A stretch of DNA of 64,000 nucleotides, taken from positions 48,896-112,895 of the forward strand of contig JAFQNF010000001.1 of the NCBI GenBank assembly GCA_017396025.1. Reading direction: 5' to 3'. Each line of letters opens with the position of its first letter. Within the stretch, counting starts at the first letter, position 1. The position numbers and the translations under genes are program-made. This DNA comes from a bacterium. Its GTDB lineage: Bacteria > Cyanobacteriota > Vampirovibrionia > Gastranaerophilales > Gastranaerophilaceae. The notes below the pieces were generated by a model. That model was not told where the DNA came from, made no database searches, and was given only the letters and a program-made list of their open reading frames with translations. Below are positions 9,029-17,747 of this stretch, piece by piece.

Positions 9029-9592
9029 ATGAAGAGATTATTTTTATTAGTTTTGGTTCTTTTTTTCTCATTAGGAAGTGTTTTGGCTTCTGATATGGAT
9101 TATGATGCTCTTTATGACGCTGCTCAGCCTTTTGAGTCAAAGCTATATCATGATATTGATCCTTTCCAAGATGAAGATAATATAAAATATTATTGGTCTC
9201 CGTACCCATTGTTTAGAACATCTGCTGACTTGTATTTTAAAGATTATAAAATCGAGCCTGGTTATTATCTTTTGACGCCTAGAACCTTAAAAGATAAGGA
9301 TTATGTCTTCTTTAAACAAAATGGTAAAGTCGAATTTATCATACCTGTCGCTAAAAAAGAAAGAACGCCAGTTAATTTTTATGATGCAAATACGCCACAG
9401 GTAAAGAAAAATGCTTGGCAAAAATTTACAGGTGCTGTTAGTAAAAAATTCTATAATATAGCAAAAGATTCTGGTCGTGTTACTCCTCCAAATGCTCTTG
9501 TTCACGTGGATGTTGAGGTTAAGTATATTATTATTTCTCTTTATTATGGAGAAGATAAATATATTATGCTTTTTAAGAGAAGTCCTTACTAG
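9029..9592 (+). CDS. Secreted protein of unknown function
   Basis: 187 residues with a clear signal peptide (KRLF, a hydrophobic core to residue 17, likely cut after LGSVLA at about 20). The mature part is rich in Tyr, Asp and Lys and alternates beta-like stretches (IEPGYYLLTPRTL, DYVFFKQNGKVEFIIPV, VHVDVEVKYIIISLYYG). No family recognised. The product should be periplasmic or exported. The start has no Shine-Dalgarno; a promoter lies directly upstream. The last 20 bases overlap the end of the convergent zinc-ribbon gene. Confidence 0.75.
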   Translation: MKRLFLLVLVLFFSLGSVLASDMDYDALYDAAQPFESKLYHDIDPFQDEDNIKYYWSPYPLFRTSADLYFKDYKIEPGYYLLTPRTLKDKDYVFFKQNGKVEFIIPVAKKERTPVNFYDANTPQVKKNAWQKFTGAVSKKFYNIAKDSGRVTPPNALVHVDVEVKYIIISLYYGEDKYIMLFKRSPY

Positions 9593-9788
9593 CACGTTTT
9601 TTTGATATAACATAACCACATTTAGAACACGCTAATATTTCTTTTGTTGAATCAATTGGCATAAAATTGTGCTTACAAGTTATCACATCTTCTAATTCAA
9701 CGTTATCTTCGTTTGTCGGAAGAATAACCGTTTGTTCCTTTTTTGTACATTTTAAATATATTTTGATAAGTTTTTCTATAATATACAT
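9573..9788 (-). CDS. Small zinc-ribbon protein
   Basis: 71 residues with a C-x-H and C-x2-C pair (C38, H40, C54, C57) in CKHNFMPID and ACSKCGYVISKK, a typical one-zinc ribbon, and a basic tail. Its start overlaps the end of the prenyltransferase gene by 13 bases, and it converges with the secreted-protein gene over 20 bases. The partner and function are unknown. The cysteine pattern and tight coupling argue that it is a real gene. Confidence 0.65.
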   Translation of the reverse strand: MYIIEKLIKIYLKCTKKEQTVILPTNEDNVELEDVITCKHNFMPIDSTKEILACSKCGYVISKKRASKDFS

Positions 9789-10705
9789 TTATCTACCACT
9801 ATTGATATACATAATAATAATGTAAATGAAGAAAGCAATTTTTCTACTAATAAAAAATTAGATAAGAAAATTTCGTGATTTTTGGAAAAAGTGTATTCTT
9901 TCATAATTTTTATCAGTTTAACTCCAATCGGGATTGTTATAAAAGGAAGTAAATAGCATATATGTAATTTCCCAGTCGCAATCCAAAACAATAAATTAAT
10001 GTATGCAAGTGTAATAAAAATTGCCAACAATATTAGTGCGTTTTGTGGTGTTTTACATAATCTACACAAAGTCATTTTTCTACTTTGTTCATCAATTTTA
10101 TAATCCATTAGCATATGATTATGTAAAACGGAAACAACTAAAAAACCGGTAGATATTGATAAAATTAATACTTCAGTGGAATATAATCCAGTCATTACAA
10201 AGTATACGCCCATATAAATTAGTGGAGAAAAAATGATTGCTACAAGTATTTCTCCTAGTCCCAAACTCCCTAGAATTGGGTACATAAGACACAATATTGC
10301 TGATGGAACTAATATTTTTAAAAGTTCAAATCCATATATAGAAAAAAAGAATACGGCAACAACTAGTGCGATTAAAAATAATATAAATGCAATAATATAA
10401 TAATGTTTTAATGAAAGCTCTCCGTTGAATATATATATGCATTTGCCGCTTTGAAAATTGAAATCTTTTTGTTCTCCTTTTTCTATTTTCCTTTTTGCTA
10501 TGGTATAGTCAATCGCGTCATCAAAAATATTTGTTCCTAGGTGTAACGATAAGATTCCTAATAAGGCAATGAGCCCGAAAAATCGGTTACTTTGGCTAGT
10601 TGCTGCATACAAAAATGGAACTATCCAAGACATAAAAGATGTGGGAATAGAGTATCCTCTGCATGCAGTGAAGAAAATTGATACTTTTTTAAAAAACGAA
10701 CCCAT
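9776..10705 (-). CDS. UbiA-family prenyltransferase, MenA-like
   Basis: 309 residues with about eight membrane helices. Both prenyl-diphosphate/Mg sites of the UbiA family are present: NIFDDAIDY (N59, D62, D63, D66) and NHMLMDYKIDEQSRK (D201, D205), the second resembling MenA. The family joins isoprenoid chains to aromatic or lipid acceptors in the membrane. MenA-type activity (menaquinone) is possible, but no other men or ubi gene is in the window and the lineage I infer is mostly fermentative, so the acceptor is open. GGTGGGG lies 11 bp before the ATG. Confidence 0.8.
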   Translation of the reverse strand: MGSFFKKVSIFFTACRGYSIPTSFMSWIVPFLYAATSQSNRFFGLIALLGILSLHLGTNIFDDAIDYTIAKRKIEKGEQKDFNFQSGKCIYIFNGELSLKHYYIIAFILFLIALVVAVFFFSIYGFELLKILVPSAILCLMYPILGSLGLGEILVAIIFSPLIYMGVYFVMTGLYSTEVLILSISTGFLVVSVLHNHMLMDYKIDEQSRKMTLCRLCKTPQNALILLAIFITLAYINLLFWIATGKLHICYLLPFITIPIGVKLIKIMKEYTFSKNHEIFLSNFLLVEKLLSSFTLLLCISIVVDKCIL

Positions 10706-11052
10706 AAACGCGCAAACCCCACCAATATACTATAAGCATACATCAAAAATATAAATTTTTTGTTAAATTTTGTTACAAAAACTAGCCCGAAAATAAACAA
10801 AGAGAGTAAAAGCGAAAAAAACAATCAGAAAACATGTGTTTAAAAATTACAAAAAAGGTGTAAATCTTCAAAAAAATATGATATAATCATAGAACAAGGT
10901 TAGATAAAGTGTTAAAAATACATTTTATCGAATAGCAAAAAATAAATGTTAAAACTTTGTAAACAAAAAATTAAAAAAATGGCAATAAATTATAAATAAA
11001 TTTTTTTATATATAAGTGATGGTAAGTAAGTAAATTTTTTGTCGGAGGAAGA
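10706..11052. other. 347-bp intergenic region between divergent prenyltransferase and HEAT genes
   Basis: Very AT-rich. It holds one good promoter for the HEAT-repeat gene: an extended -10 (TG at 10879-10880, TATAAT 10882-10887) without a clear -35. This leaves a 5' leader of about 160 nt that ends in the ribosome binding site CGGAGGA. No RNA gene or strong hairpin is visible in the leader. On the minus strand a frame starting at a TTG (10824) encodes a hydrophobic stretch but runs out of frame into the prenyltransferase, and I do not call it. Confidence 0.6.
10879..10887 (+). promoter_or_regulatory. Extended -10 promoter of the HEAT-repeat gene
   Basis: TG-A-TATAAT, a perfect extended -10 element, about 165 bp before the start codon of the HEAT-repeat gene. 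No convincing -35 is present at 16-18 bp, as is usual for extended -10 promoters. Confidence 0.6.
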
Positions 11053-11901
11053 ATGACAATAAGTGTGAACTCTAGAAAAAAACAATCAAAAAAATCTTTT
11101 GATGAGTTATTAAATGATTTAAGAACAAGCAACTCTGAAAAAGTTAGATATAATGCTGCAAGAGTTTTAGGTGAAATGGGCGATGCTAGCGCTGTTGAAC
11201 CATTAATCGATGTATTAAAAAATGACAGAAACGGTTCTGTTCGTTTATATGCTGCTAGAGCATTAGGCGAATTAGGTGAAGTTTCTGCAACAATGCCATT
11301 GATTGAATCTCTTCGTGAAGACAGAAACGTGGACGTTCGTGTTCGTGCAGCAAGAGCTTTAGGTCGTTTAGGCGGTCGTGAAGTTGTAGAACCATTAGTT
11401 GAAGCATTAAATGATGAAAATCCTCAAGTTTGTATTACAGCTACAGATGCTTTAATCGAAATTGGTGATGTTGCTACAGATTCTTTAATTGAATCATTAG
11501 ATAGCGAAAAAGTTAATGTAAGATGCGATGCAACAAGAGCATTAGGCGAAATTGGTAACCCAAAAGCAGTTGACCATATTATTAAAATGTTAAAAGATGA
11601 ATGGGTTAACGTAAGAATTTATGCTGTAACTTCTTTAGGGAAATTAAATGATACTAAAGCAGTTCCTTCTTTAATCGAAGTTATGAAAAATGAAAAAGAA
11701 AATGACTTGGTTAGAGCTGGTGCAGCAGCTGCATTAGGTGTTCTTCGTGACCAAAGAGCATTACTTCCATTAAGAGAATTAATCGTTAAAGCTGAAGAAT
11801 TAGGCGAATTAGAAGATACAGCTCTTAAATCATTCAAAAAAATTATGGCTGCTAACTGGAAACCAGTTAACGACGCTCAAACAAAAAAAGTTAACGCTTA
11901 G
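11053..11901 (+). CDS. HEAT-repeat protein (PBS-lyase-type repeats)
   Basis: 282 residues made almost wholly of about seven HEAT-like repeats of roughly 31 residues. Each has the pattern VRxxAARALGELG-xx-AVEPLIExL and is of the phycobilisome-lyase HEAT type, common in cyanobacteria and relatives. Such proteins are alpha-solenoid scaffolds for protein contacts. No catalytic motif is seen. The gene has its own extended -10 promoter, a strong GGAGGA site and a terminator, so it is a single-gene unit, probably well expressed. The target is unknown. Confidence 0.9.
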   Translation: MTISVNSRKKQSKKSFDELLNDLRTSNSEKVRYNAARVLGEMGDASAVEPLIDVLKNDRNGSVRLYAARALGELGEVSATMPLIESLREDRNVDVRVRAARALGRLGGREVVEPLVEALNDENPQVCITATDALIEIGDVATDSLIESLDSEKVNVRCDATRALGEIGNPKAVDHIIKMLKDEWVNVRIYAVTSLGKLNDTKAVPSLIEVMKNEKENDLVRAGAAAALGVLRDQRALLPLRELIVKAEELGELEDTALKSFKKIMAANWKPVNDAQTKKVNA

Positions 11902-11920
11902 TTAAATTAATAACACATTA

Positions 11921-11952
11921 AAAAGAAGTCCTTATTGGGGCTTCTTTTTTTG
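11921..11952 (+). terminator. Rho-independent terminator after the HEAT gene
   Basis: AAAAGAAG (11921-11928) pairs with CTTCTTTT (11941-11948), with inner CC/GG pairs around TTATT, followed by more T. It ends the HEAT-gene transcript 20 bp past its stop. Confidence 0.85.
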
Positions 11953-11960
11953 TTAAATTT

Positions 11961-11989
11961 TTGACATTATCCCTTGTTTTATTTACGAT
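11961..11989 (+). promoter_or_regulatory. Promoter of the lptB operon
   Basis: A perfect -35 TTGACA (11961-11966), a 17-bp spacer and the -10 TACGAT (11984-11989). The predicted start near 11996 gives a leader of about 20 nt containing the TAGGGA ribosome binding site of lptB. It directly follows the HEAT-gene terminator. Confidence 0.7.
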
Positions 11990-12016
11990 ATAGGTATTAG
12001 ATAGGGATTTAGTTTT

Positions 12017-12739
12017 ATGAAAATAAGAGCACAAAACCTCGTAAAAATATACAATGATAGAACTGTTGTTAATGATATTTCAATTGAGGTTAATAAAGGA
12101 GAAGTAGTTGGTCTTCTTGGTCCGAATGGCGCGGGGAAAACAACTACATTTTATATGGTAGTTGGGCTTGTTAGACCAAATTCAGGTAAAATTTTTGTTG
12201 ATGACACTGATTTGACTAATTTGACAATGGACAAACGTGCAAGACACGGTATTGGATATCTTCCTCAGGAAACTTCAATTTTTAGAAAACTTTCTGTTGA
12301 AGATAATATTAAACTTGTTCTTGAGTTAAATGATAAGCTTACTGTTAATGAAAAAAGAAAAAAACTAGAAGAACTTCTTGATGAATTCAGAATAAAAAAA
12401 TTAAGAGATACTTCTGCTGTGGCTTTATCTGGAGGTGAAAGAAGAAGAGTTGAAATTGCAAGGGCTCTTGCTGCAAGTCCAGAATTTATTCTTTTGGATG
12501 AACCTTTTGCTGGTATTGACCCAATTGCAATTGGTGAAATTAAAGATAATATTAAAATACTTTCAGATAGAGGACTTGGTGTTCTTATTACTGACCATAA
12601 TCCTAAGGCAACATTATCAATTACAGATAGAGCGTATGTAATATTTGATGGTAAAATTCAACATCAAGGAACAAGAGATGAAATTGCTAATGATGATATT
12701 GTAAAACAATTTTATCTTGGAAAGGATTTTACACTCTAA
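12017..12739 (+). CDS. lptB: LPS export ABC transporter ATP-binding protein
   Basis: 240 residues, a complete ABC ATPase: Walker A GPNGAGKTT, Q-loop at YLPQETSIF (typical of LptB), signature LSGGERRRVEIARAL and Walker B FILLDEPFAGID. LptB powers extraction of lipopolysaccharide from the inner membrane together with LptF and LptG. It heads a three-gene run and its stop overlaps the start of the lptF/G gene (TAATG). Confidence 0.97.
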   Translation: MKIRAQNLVKIYNDRTVVNDISIEVNKGEVVGLLGPNGAGKTTTFYMVVGLVRPNSGKIFVDDTDLTNLTMDKRARHGIGYLPQETSIFRKLSVEDNIKLVLELNDKLTVNEKRKKLEELLDEFRIKKLRDTSAVALSGGERRRVEIARALAASPEFILLDEPFAGIDPIAIGEIKDNIKILSDRGLGVLITDHNPKATLSITDRAYVIFDGKIQHQGTRDEIANDDIVKQFYLGKDFTL

Positions 12740-13842
12740 TGAAATTGAATTTGTTAGATAGATATGTTCTTTCACAAGTTTTAATAACATGTTTGGGCTG
12801 TATATTTATTTTCATGATTGTTTGGATTATGCCTGAAATATTATTAAAGACAGTTCAAAGGACTATAAATGGTACTTATACTATTGAAACAGCAATTTCA
12901 ATTTTAGTTTACGAAATGCCAAAGGTGTTAAATATAGCTTTGCCTGTTGGTATGTTGCTTGGTACTATATTGACCTTCGATAAATTAAGTAAGGATTCAG
13001 AGGTTACAATATTTAGAAGTTCTGGAATTCCCTTTTTTAGAATTATTGCTTCGGTAATTGTTTTAAGTATTTTTGCGATGATGTTTACTTTTATTGTTGG
13101 TTCAAAATTCTTACCATATTCTGCTAATAAATTAAAAGATATAAAAGGTGATTTACGTTCATCCCAATTTGTTTTCCCTGTTAAAAATAAAGATGAGTCT
13201 ATGAACAAAATTTTAATTGTTTCTAATTTTGATGACAACAATATAAGGGATGTTATTGTCTTAAATTTTTATGATGACTATGAAACAGGTTCTAGTTTGT
13301 TATCTAGTATTGTTGTGTCTGATTTTGTTAAATATGATCATAACTCTTGGACAATTAATAGTGGTAAAAAATATTTGATTTCGGAAGATGGTATCTTTCA
13401 TCAAATAGACGATGTTAAAAATCTTCCTGTTTTAGAAGGTGAAGTTTCAGAAGATGCATATAAATTAATGAAATATTCAATTTATAGAGATAGAGAGTTA
13501 ACAAATTCGCAAATTTCTGAATATATTAAACTTTTGAAAAAAGAAAGAATGGATGATGAATACAGATTTATGTTGAATAAATATATTCAAAGATTTGTTC
13601 ATTCGTTTATGTGTATTGTTTTTGCAATATTGGGTTGTTTATTAGGATTTTCAAAACCGAGAGAACAAAAGTTTATTGGTATGCTAATTGCTGTTGGTAT
13701 TATTTTTGGTTATTACATTACAATACCATTCTTTGATTTGCTTGCAGAAAAAGCTATTTTGCCTCCGTTAGTAACATCTCTAATTGCTCCAATTGTTGCA
13801 ATTGTTTTAATTGTCTTTTTGAAAAAATCTAAGGACTTATAA
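12739..13842 (+). CDS. lptF: LPS export permease of the LptF/LptG family
   Basis: 367 residues with the YjgP/YjgQ layout: three N-terminal helices (about 12-32, 55-80, 95-120), a periplasmic beta domain of about 150 residues, and three C-terminal helices from residue 285 on. Start similarity (LLDRYVLSQVL) fits both LptF and LptG. Only one such gene is here, as in several cyanobacteria, so it may form a homodimer, or a second copy may lie elsewhere. It is overlapped by lptB upstream and by the glycosidase gene downstream, indicating tight coupling. Confidence 0.92.
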   Translation: MKLNLLDRYVLSQVLITCLGCIFIFMIVWIMPEILLKTVQRTINGTYTIETAISILVYEMPKVLNIALPVGMLLGTILTFDKLSKDSEVTIFRSSGIPFFRIIASVIVLSIFAMMFTFIVGSKFLPYSANKLKDIKGDLRSSQFVFPVKNKDESMNKILIVSNFDDNNIRDVIVLNFYDDYETGSSLLSSIVVSDFVKYDHNSWTINSGKKYLISEDGIFHQIDDVKNLPVLEGEVSEDAYKLMKYSIYRDRELTNSQISEYIKLLKKERMDDEYRFMLNKYIQRFVHSFMCIVFAILGCLLGFSKPREQKFIGMLIAVGIIFGYYITIPFFDLLAEKAILPPLVTSLIAPIVAIVLIVFLKKSKDL

Positions 13843-14654
13843 TGATGAAAAAATTTTTTATCTTTATTTTTTCTTTGTTTATTTTTTCTCAATCATTAGC
13901 ATTTGCTAAAATTGGTTCTTGTCCTTATGAAATAATTCAAGATCCAGATAACGTTTATGTTGTTGAAATTGAAACATCAAAAGCTAAAAATAAATTAAAA
14001 CCATATTATGTTAAAGAATTAAAAACTAATAGAGAGGTTTATGAAGAAACTGGAGCTAGGCTTGTTGTTAATGCTGGTTTCTTTGACCCAAATAATCAAA
14101 AATCAGTTTCATATGTTACAATAGACGGCCAAGTTGTTTTGAATCCACAAAATAATGAAAATTTGATGGGTAATGAGGCTCTTCAACCATTCTTAGATAA
14201 AATTTTAAACAGAAGTGAGTTTAGAGTTTTAGAAGATGAAAAGGGTAAATTATTGTATGATATTGCTCAACATAATGATGAAATTAAAGAAGGTTACACT
14301 CTAAAACATTCTATTCAAGCTGGGCCGATGCTATTTCCAGATTTGAAGCTTCAGGAAGAATTTTTTATTCTCGTCAGGAATGGTAAAGTAATAAGCGAGT
14401 CTGCATCTTCTTTGCACAAATATGCAAGAACTGCTATTGGTGTGAGAGATAATAATGTGTATTTATTTATCGCTACAAAAGAGGCACCTATGACATTAGA
14501 AGAACTTGCTGATTTGACCAGAAAATGGGGTATGGAAAAAGCAATGGCTTTTGATGGAGGTGGCTCAACATCATTCGACTCTCAGGAACTTCATATTGTT
14601 TCTGAGAAAGATGGTACAGGGCGTAGAGTTAAATCATTTTTAATTTTGAAGTAA
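13842..14654 (+). CDS. Exported phosphodiester glycosidase (NAGPA/DUF2233) family protein
   Basis: 270 residues with a signal peptide (about 1-23, ending SLAFA). The NAGPA-type domain is seen in [40 protein letters not shown] and the ending [11 protein letters not shown]. Members remove GlcNAc or related sugars linked through phosphodiesters to polymers. Here the product would act in the periplasm or on the cell surface. Position as third gene after lptB and lptF/G suggests work on an envelope glycan, but this is inference. AAGGA precedes the first of two ATGs. The last 15 bases overlap convergent aroQ. Confidence 0.88.
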   Translation: MMKKFFIFIFSLFIFSQSLAFAKIGSCPYEIIQDPDNVYVVEIETSKAKNKLKPYYVKELKTNREVYEETGARLVVNAGFFDPNNQKSVSYVTIDGQVVLNPQNNENLMGNEALQPFLDKILNRSEFRVLEDEKGKLLYDIAQHNDEIKEGYTLKHSIQAGPMLFPDLKLQEEFFILVRNGKVISESASSLHKYARTAIGVRDNNVYLFIATKEAPMTLEELADLTRKWGMEKAMAFDGGGSTSFDSQELHIVSEKDGTGRRVKSFLILK

Positions 14655-15077
14655 ATAGTTGTTAATAGCAATAAGTCCTAACTTATAACTATTTGCTCCG
14701 AAGCCCGTAATTTGCCCGATACAAGCTGGTGCTGTTAGTGATATTTTTCTAAATTCTTCTCTTGTATGAATATTTGATAGGTGAATTTCAACTGTTGGAA
14801 TGTTTACTGCTAAAATAGCATCTCTTATTGCAACACTGGTATGTGTGTATGCTGCAGGATTCATTACTATACCATCAAAATTACCTTTCGCTTCTTGTAT
14901 TTTGTTTACAAGTTCACCTTCAACATTGCTTTGATAAAATGTCACTTCAACATTTAATTTTGAGGCTTCATCTTTTACGAAAGTTTCAATATCAGCTAAA
15001 GTTTGTGTTCCATATTTATCTGGTTCACGAGTTCCAAGTAAGTTTAGATTTGGTCCATTTAAAACTAATATTTTCAT
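14640..15077 (-). CDS. aroQ: Type II 3-dehydroquinate dehydratase
   Basis: 145 residues, the normal length for the dodecameric type II enzyme of the shikimate pathway, which dehydrates 3-dehydroquinate. Motifs are [18 protein letters not shown] at the N-terminus (catalytic Arg and Tyr), [26 protein letters not shown] and [15 protein letters not shown] (catalytic His). GAGGGCG precedes the ATG, which overlaps the end of dxr by four bases, so aroQ follows manC-dxr in one operon. Confidence 0.96.
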   Translation of the reverse strand: MKILVLNGPNLNLLGTREPDKYGTQTLADIETFVKDEASKLNVEVTFYQSNVEGELVNKIQEAKGNFDGIVMNPAAYTHTSVAIRDAILAVNIPTVEIHLSNIHTREEFRKISLTAPACIGQITGFGANSYKLGLIAINNYLLQN

Positions 15078-16240
15078 AACGCCCTCATTTTACTTATCAA
15101 TTGTCTTGTTTTTACTCTTATTTTTTCGTCTTCTTCTAGAATTTGCTCTAATGTTGCATTTTCTATTGAAGTATATTCATCAAAAATTTTCTTTGTTATT
15201 TCGTATATTTCTAAAAATTTTATTTTTTTCTCTAAAAATGCAAATACTGCTTCTTCATTTGCGGCATTCAAACATACCGGATATGTTCCACCTTTTTTTC
15301 CTGCTTCAAACGCAAGTGCTAATGAAGGGAATTTTACCATATCTGGTTCATAAAATTCAAATTTTGCTGCTTTTACAAAATCAAAGCTTTCTGTTTCTAT
15401 GCCTTCAATGCGTTCTGGGTATGTTAGTGCATATTGTATTGGAATGTGCATACTTGGATTGCCAATTTGAGCAATAATACTTCCGTCATTATATTCAACA
15501 GCACTATGGATGTAGCTTTGTGGATGAAGGATAACTTTAATATCTTCGTATTTAAAGTTAAAAAGATGATGAGCTTCAATTACTTCCAAGCCTTTGTTCA
15601 TTAAGGTTGCAGAATCTACTGTGATTTTTTTGCCCATTTTCCAACGTGGGTGCGCTAAAGCTTCATCCAAATTTGCATCTTTCATTTCTTCAAGTGTAGA
15701 ATTTCTAAATGGACCACCTGAAGCTGTTATTACAAGGTGTTTTACTTCTTTTCTATTCGATAAACATTGAAAAATTGCGCTATGTTCGCTATCAACAGGA
15801 AGAATATTTACATTGTATTCTCTTGCAAGTTTCATAACAATATCACCAGCCATTACAAGTGTTTCTTTGTTTGCTAGTGCGATATCTTTTTTGTTTTTTA
15901 TTGCTTGAATTGTTGGTTTGAGTCCAATCTTACCAGAAACTGCAACTAAGACCATTTCGACTTCTGGGAGATTCGCAATTTCTATAAGTCCGCTATCTCC
16001 GTATACAAATTTGGTATTGATGTGTTTTTCTTTAAGTTTATCTGCAGCTTCTTTTGTTTTTACACAAACTATTTTTGGTGTGTATTTTTTTATTTGCTCA
16101 GAAACAAGCTCTATGTTATTACCAGCTGATAATGCAATTATATTAAACTTGTCTGGTATTAAATCAAGAACTTCAAGTGATTGTGTTCCAATAGAACCTG
16201 TTGAACCTAATATAGCAAGATTTTTTTTATGCTCTGCCAT
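15074..16240 (-). CDS. dxr: 1-deoxy-D-xylulose 5-phosphate reductoisomerase
   Basis: 388 residues from the ATG at 16240. This start is preferred over a TTG 12 bases upstream because GAGGATATTT precedes the ATG and the protein then begins [18 protein letters not shown], the normal family start. It makes MEP from DXP in the non-mevalonate isoprenoid pathway, using NADPH and a divalent metal. Motifs are [34 protein letters not shown] and ASGGPFR. It overlaps the manC end by 14 bases. Confidence 0.97.
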   Translation of the reverse strand: MAEHKKNLAILGSTGSIGTQSLEVLDLIPDKFNIIALSAGNNIELVSEQIKKYTPKIVCVKTKEAADKLKEKHINTKFVYGDSGLIEIANLPEVEMVLVAVSGKIGLKPTIQAIKNKKDIALANKETLVMAGDIVMKLAREYNVNILPVDSEHSAIFQCLSNRKEVKHLVITASGGPFRNSTLEEMKDANLDEALAHPRWKMGKKITVDSATLMNKGLEVIEAHHLFNFKYEDIKVILHPQSYIHSAVEYNDGSIIAQIGNPSMHIPIQYALTYPERIEGIETESFDFVKAAKFEFYEPDMVKFPSLALAFEAGKKGGTYPVCLNAANEEAVFAFLEKKIKFLEIYEITKKIFDEYTSIENATLEQILEEDEKIRVKTRQLISKMRAL

Positions 16241-17666
16241 AAATATCCTCAAGACGTTCTATATCATTTTCGTCTAAAATGTCACCTTGTTGTATTTCAA
16301 GAACTTTTAGTTGTTCATTGTGAAGATTTTGAAGAGAGTGTATTTCTTCTATGCCGATATCTATACTTGTTCCGGCTTCAAGAGTATATGTTTTGTCTCC
16401 TTTAACTACAGTTGCAGTACCCTCAACAATAATCCAGTGTTCACTTCTATGATGGTGAAGTTGTATGCTTAATTTTGCTGCTGGGTTTACGACTATACAT
16501 TTTGTTAAAAATCCAACACCTTCTTCTAAAACAGTGTAGTATCCCCAAGGACGGTATACTGTTTTATGTATTTCCTTGGCTGTTGTATTTTTACCATTTA
16601 ATTTTTTATATATATTTTTTATTCCGTTTGTTGAATTCTTATCACACACAAGTACTGCATCTTCTGTTTCAACAACTACTGTATCTTTTAGCCCAAGAGT
16701 TGCAACCGTTTTAGATGTTGAATAAACCATTGAATTTTCTGAATCTATATCAACTGTTTTTCCAACAAAATAGTTCCCTCTTTTATCTTTTGTAGAAATT
16801 TCATAGATTGCATCCCAAGAACCTATATCTTTCCATTCTGTTTTAAATGGTATTGTTACTAATTTTTTGCTTTTTTCCATTACAGCATAATCAACAGAAA
16901 CATCAGAAATATGCTCATATTTATTCAGTGCTATTGATGGAATTGTTGTTGTTATTTTTTCATTATTTATAGCATTAAATAAATTTGGTTCTTGTTTCTT
17001 TAATTCGTCCAAGTATGTTTCCGCACTGAACATATAAATTCCAGTATTTACATACAATTTCCCTTTAAGTTCTGCTTTTGCTTCTTTTGATTTCGGTTTT
17101 TCTATGAACTTTGTTACTTTAAAAGCATCTGCTTCTATTTCATTTACTTTCGGATTTCTTCTTGCTTTTAGGTAGCCAAAATTTTCATCTAGTGTTTCTG
17201 TTTCTTGAGAAAAAGAAACAATATAACCATTTTCAGCGAGTTTTATTCCTTTTTGAATTATTTGTGCAAATTTATCTCTATCAGGAATTATGTGATCAGA
17301 TGGGACAGCTAAAATAATTGGCGATTTATTTAATAGCATCAGGCTTTGAATATATTTAACCGCTAAAGCTAAAGCTGGTGCTGTATTTTTGCAAACAGGC
17401 TCTGTTAAAAGCTTGTATTCTGCTTGTCTGCAAAATTTTTCTTTTAACTCTTTTAATTGTTCTTTTATTGCTGATGCGTGCTTCATATTTGCGCACGTAA
17501 TTATATTCTTGTCATCAATAACTGTTGCAAGTCTTAAAAATGTTTGTTGAAAAAGAGTATATTCATTATCCAATTTAAACATTTGTTTTGGATAGGTCTC
17601 TCTTGATAAAGGCCATAATCTACTGCCTGAACCACCTGCTAAAATTACAGAAAATACTGTTGCCAT
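16227..17666 (-). CDS. manC: Mannose-1-phosphate guanylyltransferase/mannose-6-phosphate isomerase
   Basis: 479 residues, full length for the two-domain type. The N-terminal GDP-mannose pyrophosphorylase has GGSGSRLWPLSRETYPKQ and VPSDHIIPD, plus FIEKP. The C-terminal cupin isomerase domain has PWGYYTVLEEG and LSIQLHHHRSEHWIIVEG. It supplies GDP-mannose for surface glycans. GAGGAGAG precedes the ATG. Its promoter lies in the 81-bp gap to anmK, back to back with the anmK promoter. Confidence 0.96.
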   Translation of the reverse strand: MATVFSVILAGGSGSRLWPLSRETYPKQMFKLDNEYTLFQQTFLRLATVIDDKNIITCANMKHASAIKEQLKELKEKFCRQAEYKLLTEPVCKNTAPALALAVKYIQSLMLLNKSPIILAVPSDHIIPDRDKFAQIIQKGIKLAENGYIVSFSQETETLDENFGYLKARRNPKVNEIEADAFKVTKFIEKPKSKEAKAELKGKLYVNTGIYMFSAETYLDELKKQEPNLFNAINNEKITTTIPSIALNKYEHISDVSVDYAVMEKSKKLVTIPFKTEWKDIGSWDAIYEISTKDKRGNYFVGKTVDIDSENSMVYSTSKTVATLGLKDTVVVETEDAVLVCDKNSTNGIKNIYKKLNGKNTTAKEIHKTVYRPWGYYTVLEEGVGFLTKCIVVNPAAKLSIQLHHHRSEHWIIVEGTATVVKGDKTYTLEAGTSIDIGIEEIHSLQNLHNEQLKVLEIQQGDILDENDIERLEDIYGRA

Positions 17667-17688
17667 AACTCTCCTCGATAACAGTAAT

Positions 17689-17717
17689 ATTATACAATAA
17701 ATACCGTAAATATTGAA
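17689..17717 (-). promoter_or_regulatory. Promoter of manC-dxr-aroQ
   Basis: Read on the minus strand: -35 TTCAAT (17712-17717), 17-bp spacer and a perfect -10 TATAAT (17689-17694). The -35 overlaps the -35 of the divergent anmK promoter by five bases. Confidence 0.65.
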
Positions 17718-17741
17718 ATTGTTAAGGTCAAATCGTATAAT
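17713..17741 (+). promoter_or_regulatory. Promoter of anmK, predicted leaderless
   Basis: TTGAAA (17713-17718), 17-bp spacer and TATAAT (17736-17741). Exactly six bases separate the -10 from the ATG of anmK, and no Shine-Dalgarno is present, so the transcript should begin at or next to the start codon. Confidence 0.75.
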
Positions 17742-17747
17742 TTTCTT

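Noticed and set aside
10621..10824. 67-codon minus-strand frame with hydrophobic N-terminus overlapping the prenyltransferase start
   Set aside because: It needs a TTG start, has no ribosome binding site, and runs 85 bp out of frame into an enzyme whose own motifs are intact.
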